Assembly (NCBI GenBank): GCA_964636705.1
Contig: CAZWUJ010000019.1
Location: 8,033-72,032, forward strand
DNA: 64,000 nucleotides
Reading direction: 5' to 3'
Source of the DNA: VXRJ01 sp964636705
GTDB lineage: Bacteria > Acidobacteriota > Vicinamibacteria > Vicinamibacterales > UBA8438
The position numbers and the translations under genes were made by a program. Below are positions 48,945 through 57,782 of the stretch, piece after piece. Position 1 is the first letter of the stretch, and each line of letters begins with the position of its first letter. The notes beneath the pieces are model-generated. The model made no database searches. It was not told the DNA's origin and was given only the letters and a program-made list of their open reading frames with translations.

Positions 48945-50105
48945 ATGAAACGGGTCGCGATTCTGGGCTCCACCGGATCGATCGGGCGGAGCGCGCTCGC
49001 CGTCGTTGCGGCGCACCCCGGCCGGTTGCGCGTCGCAGGCCTGGCCGCGGGCGCCAACGTCGACCGGTTCGCGGCGCAGGTGGCGGAGTTCCGGCCGCAG
49101 GTTGTCTCTCTCGCAAAGCGTGAGGCGCTCGATCGTCTCCGGGCGTCCGGAGCGCTCGCGGACGGTACGATGGCAGGCTCCGGCGACGGCGGCCTGACTG
49201 CGGTCGCGACGCATCCGGACGTCGACCTGGTGCTGTGCGCCTCGTCGGGAACCGCGGCACTGGGCGCAACACTCGCTGCGATCGAAGCGGGCAAGACGAT
49301 CGCCCTCGCCAACAAGGAAGTGCTTGTGATGGCGGGCGCGCTGATGGTCGACGCGGCGGAGCGGCGCGGTGTCAACCTGCTCCCGGTCGACAGCGAGCAC
49401 AATGCCATCCATCAGTGTGTCGATGGGCGCCGGCGCGAGGACATCATCCGCTACATCCTGACCGCGTCGGGCGGCCCGTTCCGCGGGCGCTCCGCCGCCG
49501 AACTGGAGCGCGTCACGCCGGAGGACGCACTGAAGCATCCCACGTGGTCGATGGGACCGAAGATCACGGTCGATTCGGCGACGCTGATGAACAAGGGCCT
49601 CGAACTCATCGAAGCGCGTTGGCTCTTCGGCGCGACCGTGGATCAACTGGCCGTCGTCGTGCATCCGCAATCGATCGTCCACTCTCTCGTGGAGCTTCGC
49701 GACGGCTCGTTCCTGGCGCAGTTGGGTGTGACCGACATGCAGTTGCCGATCCAGTACGCGTTTTCGTACCCGGAGCGGTGGAGCGCGCCGCTGTCGCCCC
49801 TCGATCTGGCGGCGGCGGGAAAGCTGGAGTTCCTTCCGCCCGACCCGGAGCGCTTTCCCTGCCTGCGCCTCGCACGCCAGGCCCTCGCCGGCGGCGCGGC
49901 GCTGCCGGTGGTGCTGAACGCCGCGAACGAAGTAGCGGTGGCGGCTTTTTTGGCGCGGCGCCTGCCGTTCACCGGAATCCCCCGCGTCATCGAGACCGCG
50001 CTCGACCGCGCCGCCGGGCGATCCGGCGCCGCTCCGGCGACGTTGGCCGACGTTCGCGACCTCGACGCCTGGGCGAGGAACTGCGCCGCGGCCGCGGCCG
50101 TCTAA
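48945..50105 (+). CDS. dxr: 1-deoxy-D-xylulose 5-phosphate reductoisomerase Dxr
   Basis: A 386-residue enzyme of the MEP isoprenoid pathway. The NADPH-binding RVAILGSTGSIGRSALAVV, the ALANKEVLVMAG loop, the metal/substrate motif LLPVDSEHNAIHQC, LTASGGPFRG and HPTWSMGPKITVDSATLMNKGLE (parts quoted) are diagnostic. Dxr converts deoxyxylulose phosphate to methylerythritol phosphate. ispG, a later step, is encoded about 2.3 kb away on the opposite strand. The ATG at 48945 is preferred, since in-frame sequence upstream lies within cdsA. rseP follows after 38 bases. Confidence 0.95.
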   Translation: MKRVAILGSTGSIGRSALAVVAAHPGRLRVAGLAAGANVDRFAAQVAEFRPQVVSLAKREALDRLRASGALADGTMAGSGDGGLTAVATHPDVDLVLCASSGTAALGATLAAIEAGKTIALANKEVLVMAGALMVDAAERRGVNLLPVDSEHNAIHQCVDGRRREDIIRYILTASGGPFRGRSAAELERVTPEDALKHPTWSMGPKITVDSATLMNKGLELIEARWLFGATVDQLAVVVHPQSIVHSLVELRDGSFLAQLGVTDMQLPIQYAFSYPERWSAPLSPLDLAAAGKLEFLPPDPERFPCLRLARQALAGGAALPVVLNAANEVAVAAFLARRLPFTGIPRVIETALDRAAGRSGAAPATLADVRDLDAWARNCAAAAAV

Positions 50106-50125
50106 GCCTGTAGATCGGAAGGCGT

Positions 50126-50131
50126 TACAAT
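50126..50131 (+). promoter_or_regulatory. Candidate -10 box (TACAAT) for rseP
   Basis: TACAAT ends 12 bases before the rseP ATG in the dxr-rseP gap, and no Shine-Dalgarno sequence is seen. A weak or absent -35 lowers confidence. Confidence 0.4.
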
Positions 50132-50143
50132 CGGAACAAGCCC

Positions 50144-51463
50144 ATGACCAGCCTTCTCGCGTTTCTCTTCGTGCTCGGCGTGCTCGTCTTCGTCCACGAG
50201 TTGGGTCACTTCGTCGTCGCCCGGCGGCTCGGGGTTCGAGTTCTCACCTTCTCGCTCGGCTTCGGGCCCAAGCTTGTAAACGTCAAGCGGGGAGACACCG
50301 AGTACTGCGTCAGCGTCATCCCGCTCGGCGGTTACGTGAAGATGGCGGGGGAGAGCCTGGGCGAGTCGCGTACCGGGGCCAGCGACGAGTTCATGTCGAA
50401 GACCAAGTGGGAGCGGTTTCTGATCCTGATTGCGGGACCGGCAATGAACCTGATCCTGGCCGTCCTGGTGATGTGGGGCGTGCTCTATCAGGGTGCGGAG
50501 GTGCCCGCCTACGAACAGGAACCGCCGGTCGTGGGGCGGGTGGTCGAGGACTCGCCCGCGGCGCGCGCCGGCATTCGGGTGGGCGAGCGGATCGTCAGCG
50601 TGGCGGGACGGGCGGTGGAGACCTGGGACGATCTGTTCGTCGCCGTCATGCCGCGGGCCGAGCGGGAAATCCCCGTGGTAGTGCGCGGCGCCGGGGGTCG
50701 CGAACGGACCCTGGACGTCGTGCCGGAAGCACGCACCGAGTTCGAGATGGGCGACCTCGGGGTCGGTCCCGAGATGCGTCCCCAGATCATCAACGTCGCT
50801 CCGGGCGACCCGGCCGATCGCGCCGGATTGGAGGTCGGAGACGTCATCGTTGCGATCGACGGCGAGGATGTCGCTGGCGGCGATTTCGTCGAAACCATTA
50901 GCAGCAGCGCCGACACGCCGCTCACGTTCACGATCCGGCGGGGCGTCAGCACCGAACAAGTGCGGGTGACCCCGGAGATGCAGGGCGACCGGGCCATGAT
51001 CGGTGTCGGATTCTCACCCTATGAGCTGCGTTCGATGGAGCCGGGGTTCTTCGAGGCGTTCTCGATGAGCCTGGAGCGCAACTACGAATGGTCCGGGCTG
51101 ATCTTCCAGACGCTGGCGGGCCTGCTGATGGCCGAGACATCACCGCGGCAACTGGTCGGCCCGGTCGGCATCGCCCAGCTTTCGGGCGGCGCCGCGGAGG
51201 TGGGCTGGGTGGCGCTGTTCAGCCTGATGGCGATGATTTCCCTCAACCTCGGGATCCTCAACCTGCTGCCGATTCCGATCCTCGACGGCGGCCACATCTT
51301 CATCATGGCGATGGAGGGGGTGAGCCGCCGCGACTTCAGCATCCGCGTCAAGGAACGGATGCTGCTCGCCGGCTTCGTGGTGCTGATGATGCTGATGGTG
51401 ACGGTGATCTACAATGACCTGACGCGCATCGAGTGGATCGAAGCCCTCATGCCCTGGCGCTGA
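50144..51463 (+). CDS. rseP: RIP zinc metalloprotease RseP (site-2 protease)
   Basis: A 439-residue intramembrane protease. The zinc motif HELGH is in VFVHELGHFVVARRLGVRV in the first transmembrane helix. Two PDZ domains follow (PVVGRVVEDSPAARAGIRVGERI and INVAPGDPADRAGLEVGDVIVAIDG, quoted in part). The third metal ligand lies in the NLLPIPILDGGHIFI helix near the C-terminus. RseP cleaves anti-sigma factors and signal-peptide remnants within the membrane. It closes the uppS-cdsA-dxr-rseP run. The following gene is convergent, and its stop is 31 bases away. Confidence 0.95.
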   Translation: MTSLLAFLFVLGVLVFVHELGHFVVARRLGVRVLTFSLGFGPKLVNVKRGDTEYCVSVIPLGGYVKMAGESLGESRTGASDEFMSKTKWERFLILIAGPAMNLILAVLVMWGVLYQGAEVPAYEQEPPVVGRVVEDSPAARAGIRVGERIVSVAGRAVETWDDLFVAVMPRAEREIPVVVRGAGGRERTLDVVPEARTEFEMGDLGVGPEMRPQIINVAPGDPADRAGLEVGDVIVAIDGEDVAGGDFVETISSSADTPLTFTIRRGVSTEQVRVTPEMQGDRAMIGVGFSPYELRSMEPGFFEAFSMSLERNYEWSGLIFQTLAGLLMAETSPRQLVGPVGIAQLSGGAAEVGWVALFSLMAMISLNLGILNLLPIPILDGGHIFIMAMEGVSRRDFSIRVKERMLLAGFVVLMMLMVTVIYNDLTRIEWIEALMPWR

Positions 51464-51493
51464 GGCCGCTTGCCCGTCGCCATCCGCCCCAAA

Positions 51494-52402
51494 TCAGGCG
51501 CCGGGAAGCTTGTCGAGAGCCTGCGCGAGGCCGCAGTCGTCGTGCGTTCCGGTGACCGGCCAGCCCAGGCGAAGGAGGGAAGGGACGGCGTTGCCCATGA
51601 CCACCGGGGCGCCGGCGAACGCCAGCATGTCACGGTCGTTCAGGTTGTCGCCCACCGCCATGACGCAACGGCGGTCGATTCCGAGGCGGCCGGCGAGGAC
51701 GGCGAGGGCCGCTCCCTTGGAGGACCCGCCGGTGACGATATCCAGCAGCGAGAAGTCCTGTGCCGCGTACTCCGTCAGCGTGATGGTGACGCGATCCGCC
51801 TCCGGAAGCCCCCGCACCGATTCGGCGAGCGCGCGCATCTGCGCCACGCTGCCGGTGTAGGCAACCTGGACCGGATCCTCGGTCATCGCCTCCTCGATCG
51901 GCTCCGCCTTCGTGATCCAGGCGCGGTTCCGTTCGTAGTACCACGCGCGCCGGGGGTGGCTCCAATCGATGCCGTCGTAGACGTACTGGCGGGCGTCATT
52001 GCGGTCAAGGATCACGGCGACGCCCCGATGTCGGGGGCGCATCGCCCCGATGATGGCGCGGGCGACGTTGCGTGACAGCAAACGGCTGGCCAGCGTTGCG
52101 CCGTCGAGCCGCTTGATGAGGGCGCCGTTGCTGACAAGGAGGCTGAGTCGATCAGGCGGAAGCGCTTCGTCCCAGAGCGCTTCGGCGATGGGGCGCGCAT
52201 GGTGGAACGCACGTCCGGTCGCAAGCGCCACGTGGACGCCGGCGCGCGCGGCGCGGCGGACGGCGTCGCGGTTCCGCTCCGGCAACCGGCCGCGGCTGTC
52301 GAGGAGCGTCCCGTCGATGTCGACGGCGACGAGGCGGATCGCGGTTGCGGTCGAAGCTGCCGTGGCGGCGCAATCGTCCGCGCCTGGCGCGCTGCCGGTC
52401 AC
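51494..52402 (-). CDS. HAD-superfamily hydrolase, Cof-type phosphatase
   Basis: A 302-residue phosphatase of the Cof/SupH group. Motif I VAVDIDGTLLDSRG, motif II VALATGRAF, the C2-type cap, a lysine in GGSSKGAALAVLA and motif IV VGDNLNDRDMLAFAG are all in place. Members dephosphorylate sugar phosphates or cofactors such as PLP and flavin precursors, so the substrate is open. The GTG start overlaps the ispG stop by four bases, placing it in the hemL-ispG-HAD unit. The first 20 residues are a low-complexity Ala/Thr-rich lead and may not be part of the fold. Confidence 0.88.
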   Translation of the reverse strand: MTGSAPGADDCAATAASTATAIRLVAVDIDGTLLDSRGRLPERNRDAVRRAARAGVHVALATGRAFHHARPIAEALWDEALPPDRLSLLVSNGALIKRLDGATLASRLLSRNVARAIIGAMRPRHRGVAVILDRNDARQYVYDGIDWSHPRRAWYYERNRAWITKAEPIEEAMTEDPVQVAYTGSVAQMRALAESVRGLPEADRVTITLTEYAAQDFSLLDIVTGGSSKGAALAVLAGRLGIDRRCVMAVGDNLNDRDMLAFAGAPVVMGNAVPSLLRLGWPVTGTHDDCGLAQALDKLPGA

Positions 52403-53649
52403 GGGGCCGCAGCCGCCAGTTTCTTTCGCGCGTAATTCGCTTCGACGTAGTCGTCTATCAGTTGGCGGAACGCTTCCGACAGTTCATCGTACGAACCGCG
52501 GAGCGTGGTGGCATGCTTGCCGTCGATATAGACGGGGCAGGTGGGCGCCTCGCCGGTTCCGGGAAGGCTGATCCCGATATTGGCGGCCTTCGACTCCCCC
52601 GGGCCGTTGACCACGCAGCCCATCACCGCCACCGTCATCTCCTCGACGCCTTCATAGGTCCGCTTCCATACCGGCATCATCGTGCGGACGTATGCCTGGA
52701 TCCGTTCGGCCAATTCCTGGAACGTCGTGCTGGTGGTGCGTCCGCACCCGGGACAGGCCGTAATGCTCGGCGCGAAGGCCCGGAGGCCGAGCGCCTGAAG
52801 CAGCTCGCACGCCGCGTACACTTCCTCGCGCCGGTCGCCGTCGGGCCTCGGGGTCAGCGAAACACGGATCGTGTCGCCGATCCCCTCGTTGAGCAGGATT
52901 CCCATTGCCGACGCCGACCACACGAGACCCTTGGCGCCCATGCCCGCCTCGGTCAATCCCAGATGCAACGGCTGGGTGGTCTGCCGGGCGAGCGCGCGAT
53001 AAACCGCCACCAGGTCGCGTGGTCGCGACACCTTCGTGGAGATGATGATCTGCCCTTCGGTCAGACCGCTCTCCAGGGCCAGGGCGGTGGATTCGACGGC
53101 CGAGATCACCATGCACTCGTTGATGATCTCTTCCGATGTCATACCCAGGTCGTGGTCGGTGTTCGCCTGCATCCGCTCCATGACCAGTTCCTGGTTGAGG
53201 GAGCCGCCGTTCACCCCGATCCGAACCGGCTTCCCGTGGTCGGCGGCGACGCGGCAGATGGTCTGGAACTGTTCGTCCCGCCGCTCGCCGGTGCCCACAT
53301 TGCCCGGGTTGATCCGGTACTTGTCGAGCGCGGCGGCGCAGTCGGGGTGACGCGTCAGAAGCTGGTGGCCGTTGTAGTGGAAGTCGCCGATGAGCGGCGC
53401 GGTGACGCCGGCGTCGAGCATCCGTTGCTTTATCTCCGGTACCGCGCGGGCCGCGTTGCCCTGGTTCACGGTGACCCTGACCAGCTCCGATCCCGCTTCG
53501 GCCAACTCGATGCACTGCCGCGCCGTCGCCACGGCATCGGCAGTGTCGGTCATCGTCATCGACTGCACGGCAACCGGCGCCCCGCCCCCGACCGTCAGTC
53601 CGCCGACCTTGACGGGATTCGTGCGGCGCATCCGTACTTCGGCCCTCAT
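52399..53649 (-). CDS. ispG: 4-hydroxy-3-methylbut-2-enyl diphosphate synthase IspG
   Basis: A 416-residue iron-sulfur enzyme of the MEP pathway. RRTNPVKVGGLTVGGGAPVAVQSMT opens the family domain (part quoted), followed by VRVTVNQGN, DFHYNGH and KYRINPGNVG. The 4Fe-4S cluster cysteines lie in ITACPGCGRTTS and VMGCVVNGPGE. IspG reduces methylerythritol cyclodiphosphate to HMBPP. ATG 53649 overlaps the hemL stop (ATGA). A longer open frame to 55143 is only the shadow of hemL and was rejected. It forms hemL-ispG-HAD on the minus strand, apart from dxr on the plus strand. Confidence 0.94.
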   Translation of the reverse strand: MRAEVRMRRTNPVKVGGLTVGGGAPVAVQSMTMTDTADAVATARQCIELAEAGSELVRVTVNQGNAARAVPEIKQRMLDAGVTAPLIGDFHYNGHQLLTRHPDCAAALDKYRINPGNVGTGERRDEQFQTICRVAADHGKPVRIGVNGGSLNQELVMERMQANTDHDLGMTSEEIINECMVISAVESTALALESGLTEGQIIISTKVSRPRDLVAVYRALARQTTQPLHLGLTEAGMGAKGLVWSASAMGILLNEGIGDTIRVSLTPRPDGDRREEVYAACELLQALGLRAFAPSITACPGCGRTTSTTFQELAERIQAYVRTMMPVWKRTYEGVEEMTVAVMGCVVNGPGESKAANIGISLPGTGEAPTCPVYIDGKHATTLRGSYDELSEAFRQLIDDYVEANYARKKLAAAAP

Positions 53650-54944
53650 TCCTTCCTGCATGATAGCGCCGTCCGGAAAACCGTTCGCGCCGCCCGGATG
53701 GTGCGGTCGATGTCCCGTTCGGTGTGGGCGGCGGACAGAAACCAGCCTTCGAACTGGGAGGGAGGCCCGTAGACTCCCCGGGCCAGCATGCCCTGGTGGA
53801 AGCTCGCGTAGGCGCCGGTTGCGGACGCCATGGCCGAGACGTCGTCGGTCACCGGTCCGGGGTTGAAAAAGGAGGTGAGCACCGAGCCCGACAGGTTCAC
53901 GGTCAGCGGCACACCTGCCTCGCCGGCGGCATTGCGCAGGCCGTCCGCGAGGCGTTCGCCGAGGCGGGCAAGACGCCGGTAGAGGTCGGGCGACAGATTC
54001 TCGAGCGCCCAGATGCCGGCGGTCATCGCAAGGGGGTTCCCAGAAAGCGTGCCCGCTTGATACACCGGCCCCGCAGGCGCGACCCGATCCATCAGGTCGG
54101 CCCGCCCGCCGTAGGCCCCCACCGGAAGGCCGCCCCCGATGATCTTTCCGAGGCAGGTGAGGTCCGGCAGGACGCCGTACACGTTCTGAGCGCCCCCCAT
54201 CGATGCGCGGAAGCCGGAGATCACCTCGTCGAATATCAGGATGATGCCGTCCGCGTCGCACAGTTGGCGCAACGCGGGCAGGAAGCCGTCCGCGGGCGGC
54301 ACGACGCCCATGTTGCCGGCAATGGGCTCGACGACTAGCGCAGCGATCCTTCCGCGGTGCCGCCTCGCCAGGCGCTCGACCGATGCGATGTCGTTGTAGC
54401 GGGCGATCAGTGTGTCGGCCGCGGTGGCACGCGCAACGCCGGGGCTGGTCGGAACGCCCAGGGTCATCGCTCCGGAGCCGGCCGCGACAAGAAAACTGTC
54501 GGCGTGGCCGTGGTAGCAGCCGGCGAACTTCACGACCCGGTCGCGGCCGGTCGCCGCGCGCGCAACGCGCACCGCGCTCATCGTGGCTTCGGTCCCGGAA
54601 TTGACGAAACGCACGCGCTCGACCGACGGAATCAGGCGGCAGACCAAGCCGCCCAGCTCGACTTCGAGCCGGGTGGGCGCCCCAAAGCTGGTTCCGCGCG
54701 CGGCGGCGGCGCGAAGTGCGCGGGTCAGGCCGGAAGGGGCGTGGCCATGAATGAGCGGACCCCACGACATGACGTAGTCGATGTAGCGGTTGCCATCGAC
54801 ATCCGTGATGCGGGCGCCGCGCGCGCGCTCGATGAAGGGTGGCCGGCCGCCGACCGACGCGAACGCGCGGACCGGGCTGCTGACGCCGCCCGGAAGGACA
54901 CGCCGCGCTTCGTCGAACAGGCGATCGGACTCGGTCTGGGTCAT
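53646..54944 (-). CDS. hemL: Glutamate-1-semialdehyde 2,1-aminomutase HemL
   Basis: A 432-residue class III aminotransferase-fold enzyme. The opening LFDEARRVLPGGVSSPVRAF is typical. RFVNSGTEATMSAVRVAR binds the cofactor phosphate, LIFDEVISGFR holds the PLP-contacting Asp, and the Schiff-base lysine is in CLGKIIGGGLPVGAYGG. HemL makes 5-aminolevulinate from glutamate-1-semialdehyde, the step after HemA, which is encoded about 4.5 kb downstream. ATG 54944 has no Shine-Dalgarno sequence but lies nine bases after TATGGT, again suggesting a leaderless start. It is coupled to ispG by ATGA. Confidence 0.95.
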   Translation of the reverse strand: MTQTESDRLFDEARRVLPGGVSSPVRAFASVGGRPPFIERARGARITDVDGNRYIDYVMSWGPLIHGHAPSGLTRALRAAAARGTSFGAPTRLEVELGGLVCRLIPSVERVRFVNSGTEATMSAVRVARAATGRDRVVKFAGCYHGHADSFLVAAGSGAMTLGVPTSPGVARATAADTLIARYNDIASVERLARRHRGRIAALVVEPIAGNMGVVPPADGFLPALRQLCDADGIILIFDEVISGFRASMGGAQNVYGVLPDLTCLGKIIGGGLPVGAYGGRADLMDRVAPAGPVYQAGTLSGNPLAMTAGIWALENLSPDLYRRLARLGERLADGLRNAAGEAGVPLTVNLSGSVLTSFFNPGPVTDDVSAMASATGAYASFHQGMLARGVYGPPSQFEGWFLSAAHTERDIDRTIRAARTVFRTALSCRKE

Positions 54945-54953
54945 CGGGAGCGA

Positions 54954-54959
54954 ACCATA
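54954..54959 (-). promoter_or_regulatory. Candidate -10 box (TATGGT) for leaderless hemL
   Basis: Minus-strand TATGGT ends nine bases before the hemL ATG without a Shine-Dalgarno sequence. It matches four of six consensus bases. No -35 was recognised. Confidence 0.35.
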
Positions 54960-55009
54960 TCACGGCCCCCGTGGCGCGCCCGCGCCCGGCCCGGCCCTCC
55001 GCCGAACGA

Positions 55010-55015
55010 TATGAT
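55010..55015 (+). promoter_or_regulatory. Candidate -10 box (TATGAT) for the leaderless methyltransferase gene
   Basis: TATGAT (five of six consensus bases) ends eight bases before the ATG at 55024, in a very GC-rich gap. There is no Shine-Dalgarno sequence and no clear -35. Confidence 0.45.
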
Positions 55016-55023
55016 GCGGCCCC

Positions 55024-56130
55024 ATGAACGACCTGGAGATGGCGCGGAACGATGACGGTCCGTGCGATATCTGTGGCGCTTGCGGATCGATGTCGCGCTT
55101 CCTCGAGGCGGGCCTGCCGGGACTCGGGCCGGTGTGGATCCATACCTGCGAGGGTTGCGGGTTCCGTCAGGTCCGGCCGCGCCTCACGTCACATTCGCTC
55201 GACGCGCTCTACGGCGCCGACTACTTCGACGCTTCGGCCGCGCACGGCTTTGCTGAGTACGCTCGCCAGCGGCAGCGCTACGAGCGCGACGCTTTCTTTC
55301 TCGCGCGCGAGTTGCGCCGCCTCCGCCCCGGCGGAGGACGCCTCCTCGAAGTGGGTAGCGCCCTCGGCTTTCTGCTGGACTCGCTCGCCCGCCACACCAA
55401 CTGGCGGGTGGAGGGGGTGGAAGTGTCCCGCTTCGGCGCGTGGTATGCGCGCGACCGCTTCGGCGTCACCGTCCACTGCGGCACGCTGGAGGAAGCCGCG
55501 TTCGCTCCGGACTCGTTCGACTATGTGGTTCAGAAGGACCTGCTGGAGCATGTGATCCATCCCCGGCGCCACCTGCAGGAGACGGCGCGCATCCTGCGTC
55601 CCGGCGGCCGGCTCTGGTTGATAACGCCCAACGGAGAGGCGGACGCCCGTCCGCTCCAGCGTGCCGCCGCCTCCGCGCGGCGGGACCAGTTGCCGCTTCT
55701 GGGGCAAGGTCATCTATCGTTCTTCACACGCCCGCAGTTGCTCCGGCTGGTGGAGGAGATCGGCTTCCGCGTGTTGCGGATGCGCGCCATCGGCCTTCGG
55801 CGGGGCCTGCGTGCGCTCGGTGTGGTTCCCGGATGGAGCGGTCGCGCTCCGCTCGTCTCGCGGGAGTCGCTTGCGGCCGGCGCTGCTGGCGGCCCTCGAG
55901 TGGCGGCGGCCGGAGTGGAGGAGCGGGGGGCGCTGTCCCGTGCCGAGCCGGATCGATGCGCGGATGAAGAGACCGCAGCGCGGGTCGACGCAGAGATCGC
56001 CCGCCGCCACCGCGCCGCCCGGAGCTGGCGGCCGTACTGGCGTTACCGCCGTGCGCTGAAACGGCTCGATGCGCTCCCGCCGCCCTTCGATCTCGGCCAG
56101 GATTTCGAGCTCTCGCTGGAGAAGCGGTGA
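55024..56130 (+). CDS. Class I SAM methyltransferase with N-terminal zinc-ribbon
   Basis: A 368-residue protein. An N-terminal zinc-ribbon-like segment has CDICGACG and CEGCGFRQVRPRLT. The methyltransferase domain follows, with RLLEVGSALGFLLDSLAR (motif I, with S-A-L-G replacing the more common G-x-G-x-G), VEGVEVSRFGAWYAR, FDYVVQKDLLEHVIHP and LRPGGRLWLITPNGE. Such zinc-ribbon methyltransferases are often found in polysaccharide or sugar-methylation clusters. The acceptor here is unknown. The C-terminal third is Arg/Ala-rich and helical (WRPYWRYRRALKRLD). It is divergent from hemL, and its start seems leaderless. Confidence 0.82.
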   Translation: MNDLEMARNDDGPCDICGACGSMSRFLEAGLPGLGPVWIHTCEGCGFRQVRPRLTSHSLDALYGADYFDASAAHGFAEYARQRQRYERDAFFLARELRRLRPGGGRLLEVGSALGFLLDSLARHTNWRVEGVEVSRFGAWYARDRFGVTVHCGTLEEAAFAPDSFDYVVQKDLLEHVIHPRRHLQETARILRPGGRLWLITPNGEADARPLQRAAASARRDQLPLLGQGHLSFFTRPQLLRLVEEIGFRVLRMRAIGLRRGLRALGVVPGWSGRAPLVSRESLAAGAAGGPRVAAAGVEERGALSRAEPDRCADEETAARVDAEIARRHRAARSWRPYWRYRRALKRLDALPPPFDLGQDFELSLEKR

Positions 56131-56240
56131 GGGCGCCGGCGCGGCGTCCGCGGCCGGCGTCCGGACGATGCGCGGGTGCGAGCCGACTGTGGCAGAATAA
56201 AGGATTGTACCGAGTCAGATTGAGTCGAGAGGAAGCAAGG

Positions 56241-56675
56241 ATGATGCAACGTTCGATGCGACAGGCAGGATTCGCACTGGGTCTTGCGGGTCTCCTCGCA
56301 GGGTTCGGACCGGCGACGGCCACCGCACAGGAGCGCAACGTCAGTGATGGCGTCTATACGGCGGAGCAGGCGACGCGCGGGCGCGAAGCGTACCGGGAAC
56401 AGTGTTCCGCGTGCCACGCGTCCAACCTGTTGGGAGGCGAAATGGCGCCGGGCCTCCTCGGGCCGGGCTTCGTCGGCGGCTGGAGCGGCGCGACGCTCTT
56501 CGAGTTCGCCGACTTCACGAACGCCACCATGCCGCAGGATGCTCCCGGCCGGCTGACCGCGGATGAACTGAACGAGATCATCGCGTTCATCCTCGAACAG
56601 AACGAGTTTCCAGCGGGATCCGAACCGCTGGCGATCGATCTCGACAACGAGGGCGATCCGATCATCATCAACTGA
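56241..56675 (+). CDS. Secreted c-type cytochrome, mono-heme
   Basis: A 144-residue protein. The signal peptide (MMQRSMRQAGFALGLAGLLAG, cut near ATAQ) is followed by a single cytochrome c domain with heme motif CSACHASNLLGG. A probable axial methionine lies in NATMPQDAPGRLTADELNEI, and the helix IIAFILEQNEF ends the fold. An acidic tail rich in Asp, Glu and Ile closes the protein. It resembles the small cytochrome domains found with PQQ dehydrogenases, one of which lies about 45 kb away, and the role is an inference. ATG 56241 is preferred for the signal peptide and GAGAGGA about seven bases upstream. Confidence 0.85.
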   Translation: MMQRSMRQAGFALGLAGLLAGFGPATATAQERNVSDGVYTAEQATRGREAYREQCSACHASNLLGGEMAPGLLGPGFVGGWSGATLFEFADFTNATMPQDAPGRLTADELNEIIAFILEQNEFPAGSEPLAIDLDNEGDPIIIN

Positions 56676-56750
56676 CGGGGCGACCCGCGGCTCCGATGGC
56701 CGCCCAGCCACGCCTATCCGGGAGTCTGCACCGTTCCACGGCGCATACTG

Positions 56751-57779
56751 TCATCCGAGGGTGCGCGCGGCGGCTCGGGCGTAGTAGGTGATCACGATGT
56801 CGGCCCCGGCGCGCCGGATCGCGATGAGGGTTTCCATCATGGCGCGCGCCTCGTCGATCCAGCCGTTGCGCGCTGCCGCCTTGAGCATCGCGTACTCGCC
56901 GCTGACGTGGTATGCCGCGAGCGGCACGTTGAACGCTTCCTTCACGCGTGCGACGACGTCCAGGTAGTGGATCGCCGGCTTCACCATGACGATGTCGGCG
57001 CCTTCCTCGATATCCAACTCCACTTCGCGGAGCGCTTCGGCGGCGTTCGCCGGGTCCATCTGGTGCGTCCGGCGGTCGCCGAACGCCGGGGCCGAATCTG
57101 CCGCGTCGCGGAACGGGCCGTAGAAGGCCGAGCAGTACTTGGCGGCGTAGGACATGATGGCGACGTCGGCGTAGCGGCCGTCGTGGTCGGGGCCGTCGAG
57201 CGCGTCGCGGATTGCGCCGACCCGGCCGTCCATCATGTCGGAAGGCGCGACGATGTCGGCCCCCGCCCGCGCATGCGACACGGCGACGCTGGCCAGCCGT
57301 TCGACCGTGGCGTCGTTGACGATCATTTCTCCGTCGAGGATTCCGCAATGGCCGTGCGACGTGTACTCGCAGAGGCAGACGTCGGTCGCTACCAGTAACC
57401 CGGGCGTCGCCTGCTTGATTGCACGGACCGCCGCCTGAACCGGTGCAGCGTCATCATCGGCCGCGGTTCCGACGGGGTCTTTTGCGGCCGGCAGCCCGAA
57501 CAACAGGACCCCGCAGATGCCTTCCGCGGCGGCGGCCGAGGCCTCCCTCACCGCCTCGTCGACCGAGAGCTGGCAGACGCCCGGCATCGAGGGCACATCG
57601 CGCCGTACGCCTTCACCCTCGCAGACGAAGAGCGGGTAGATCAGGTTCGCCGGCGAGAGGCGTGTTTCCCGCACCAGATCCCGCATCGCCGCGGATCGCC
57701 GCAACCGGCGCGGCCGGTGCGTCAGATCGAGCCTCGCCGCCACTCTCACCGTGTCCACCACGCTGCCTACTCTACACAA
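56751..57779 (-). CDS. hemB: Porphobilinogen synthase HemB
   Basis: A 342-residue enzyme (delta-aminolevulinate dehydratase). LTHRPRRLRRSAAMRDLVRE and LIYPLFVCEGEG open the family fold. A zinc-binding cysteine cluster is present (VATDVCLCEYTSHGHCG). The two Schiff-base lysines lie in SYAAKYCSAFYGPFRDAA and IVMVKPAIHYLDV. It condenses two aminolevulinates to porphobilinogen. The start is uncertain. GTG 57779 is the longest, and several GTG codons follow within ten residues. It is last in a six-gene minus-strand run, and hemC-hemD ends three bases before its start. Confidence 0.94.
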   Translation of the reverse strand: MCRVGSVVDTVRVAARLDLTHRPRRLRRSAAMRDLVRETRLSPANLIYPLFVCEGEGVRRDVPSMPGVCQLSVDEAVREASAAAAEGICGVLLFGLPAAKDPVGTAADDDAAPVQAAVRAIKQATPGLLVATDVCLCEYTSHGHCGILDGEMIVNDATVERLASVAVSHARAGADIVAPSDMMDGRVGAIRDALDGPDHDGRYADVAIMSYAAKYCSAFYGPFRDAADSAPAFGDRRTHQMDPANAAEALREVELDIEEGADIVMVKPAIHYLDVVARVKEAFNVPLAAYHVSGEYAMLKAAARNGWIDEARAMMETLIAIRRAGADIVITYYARAAARTLG

Positions 57780-57782
57780 CCG

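Noticed and set aside
52399..55143. A 914-codon open frame on the minus strand that looks like a giant fusion ending in IspG
   Set aside because: Only residues after ATG 53649 match IspG. The upstream part is an Arg/Pro-rich shadow of hemL in another frame.
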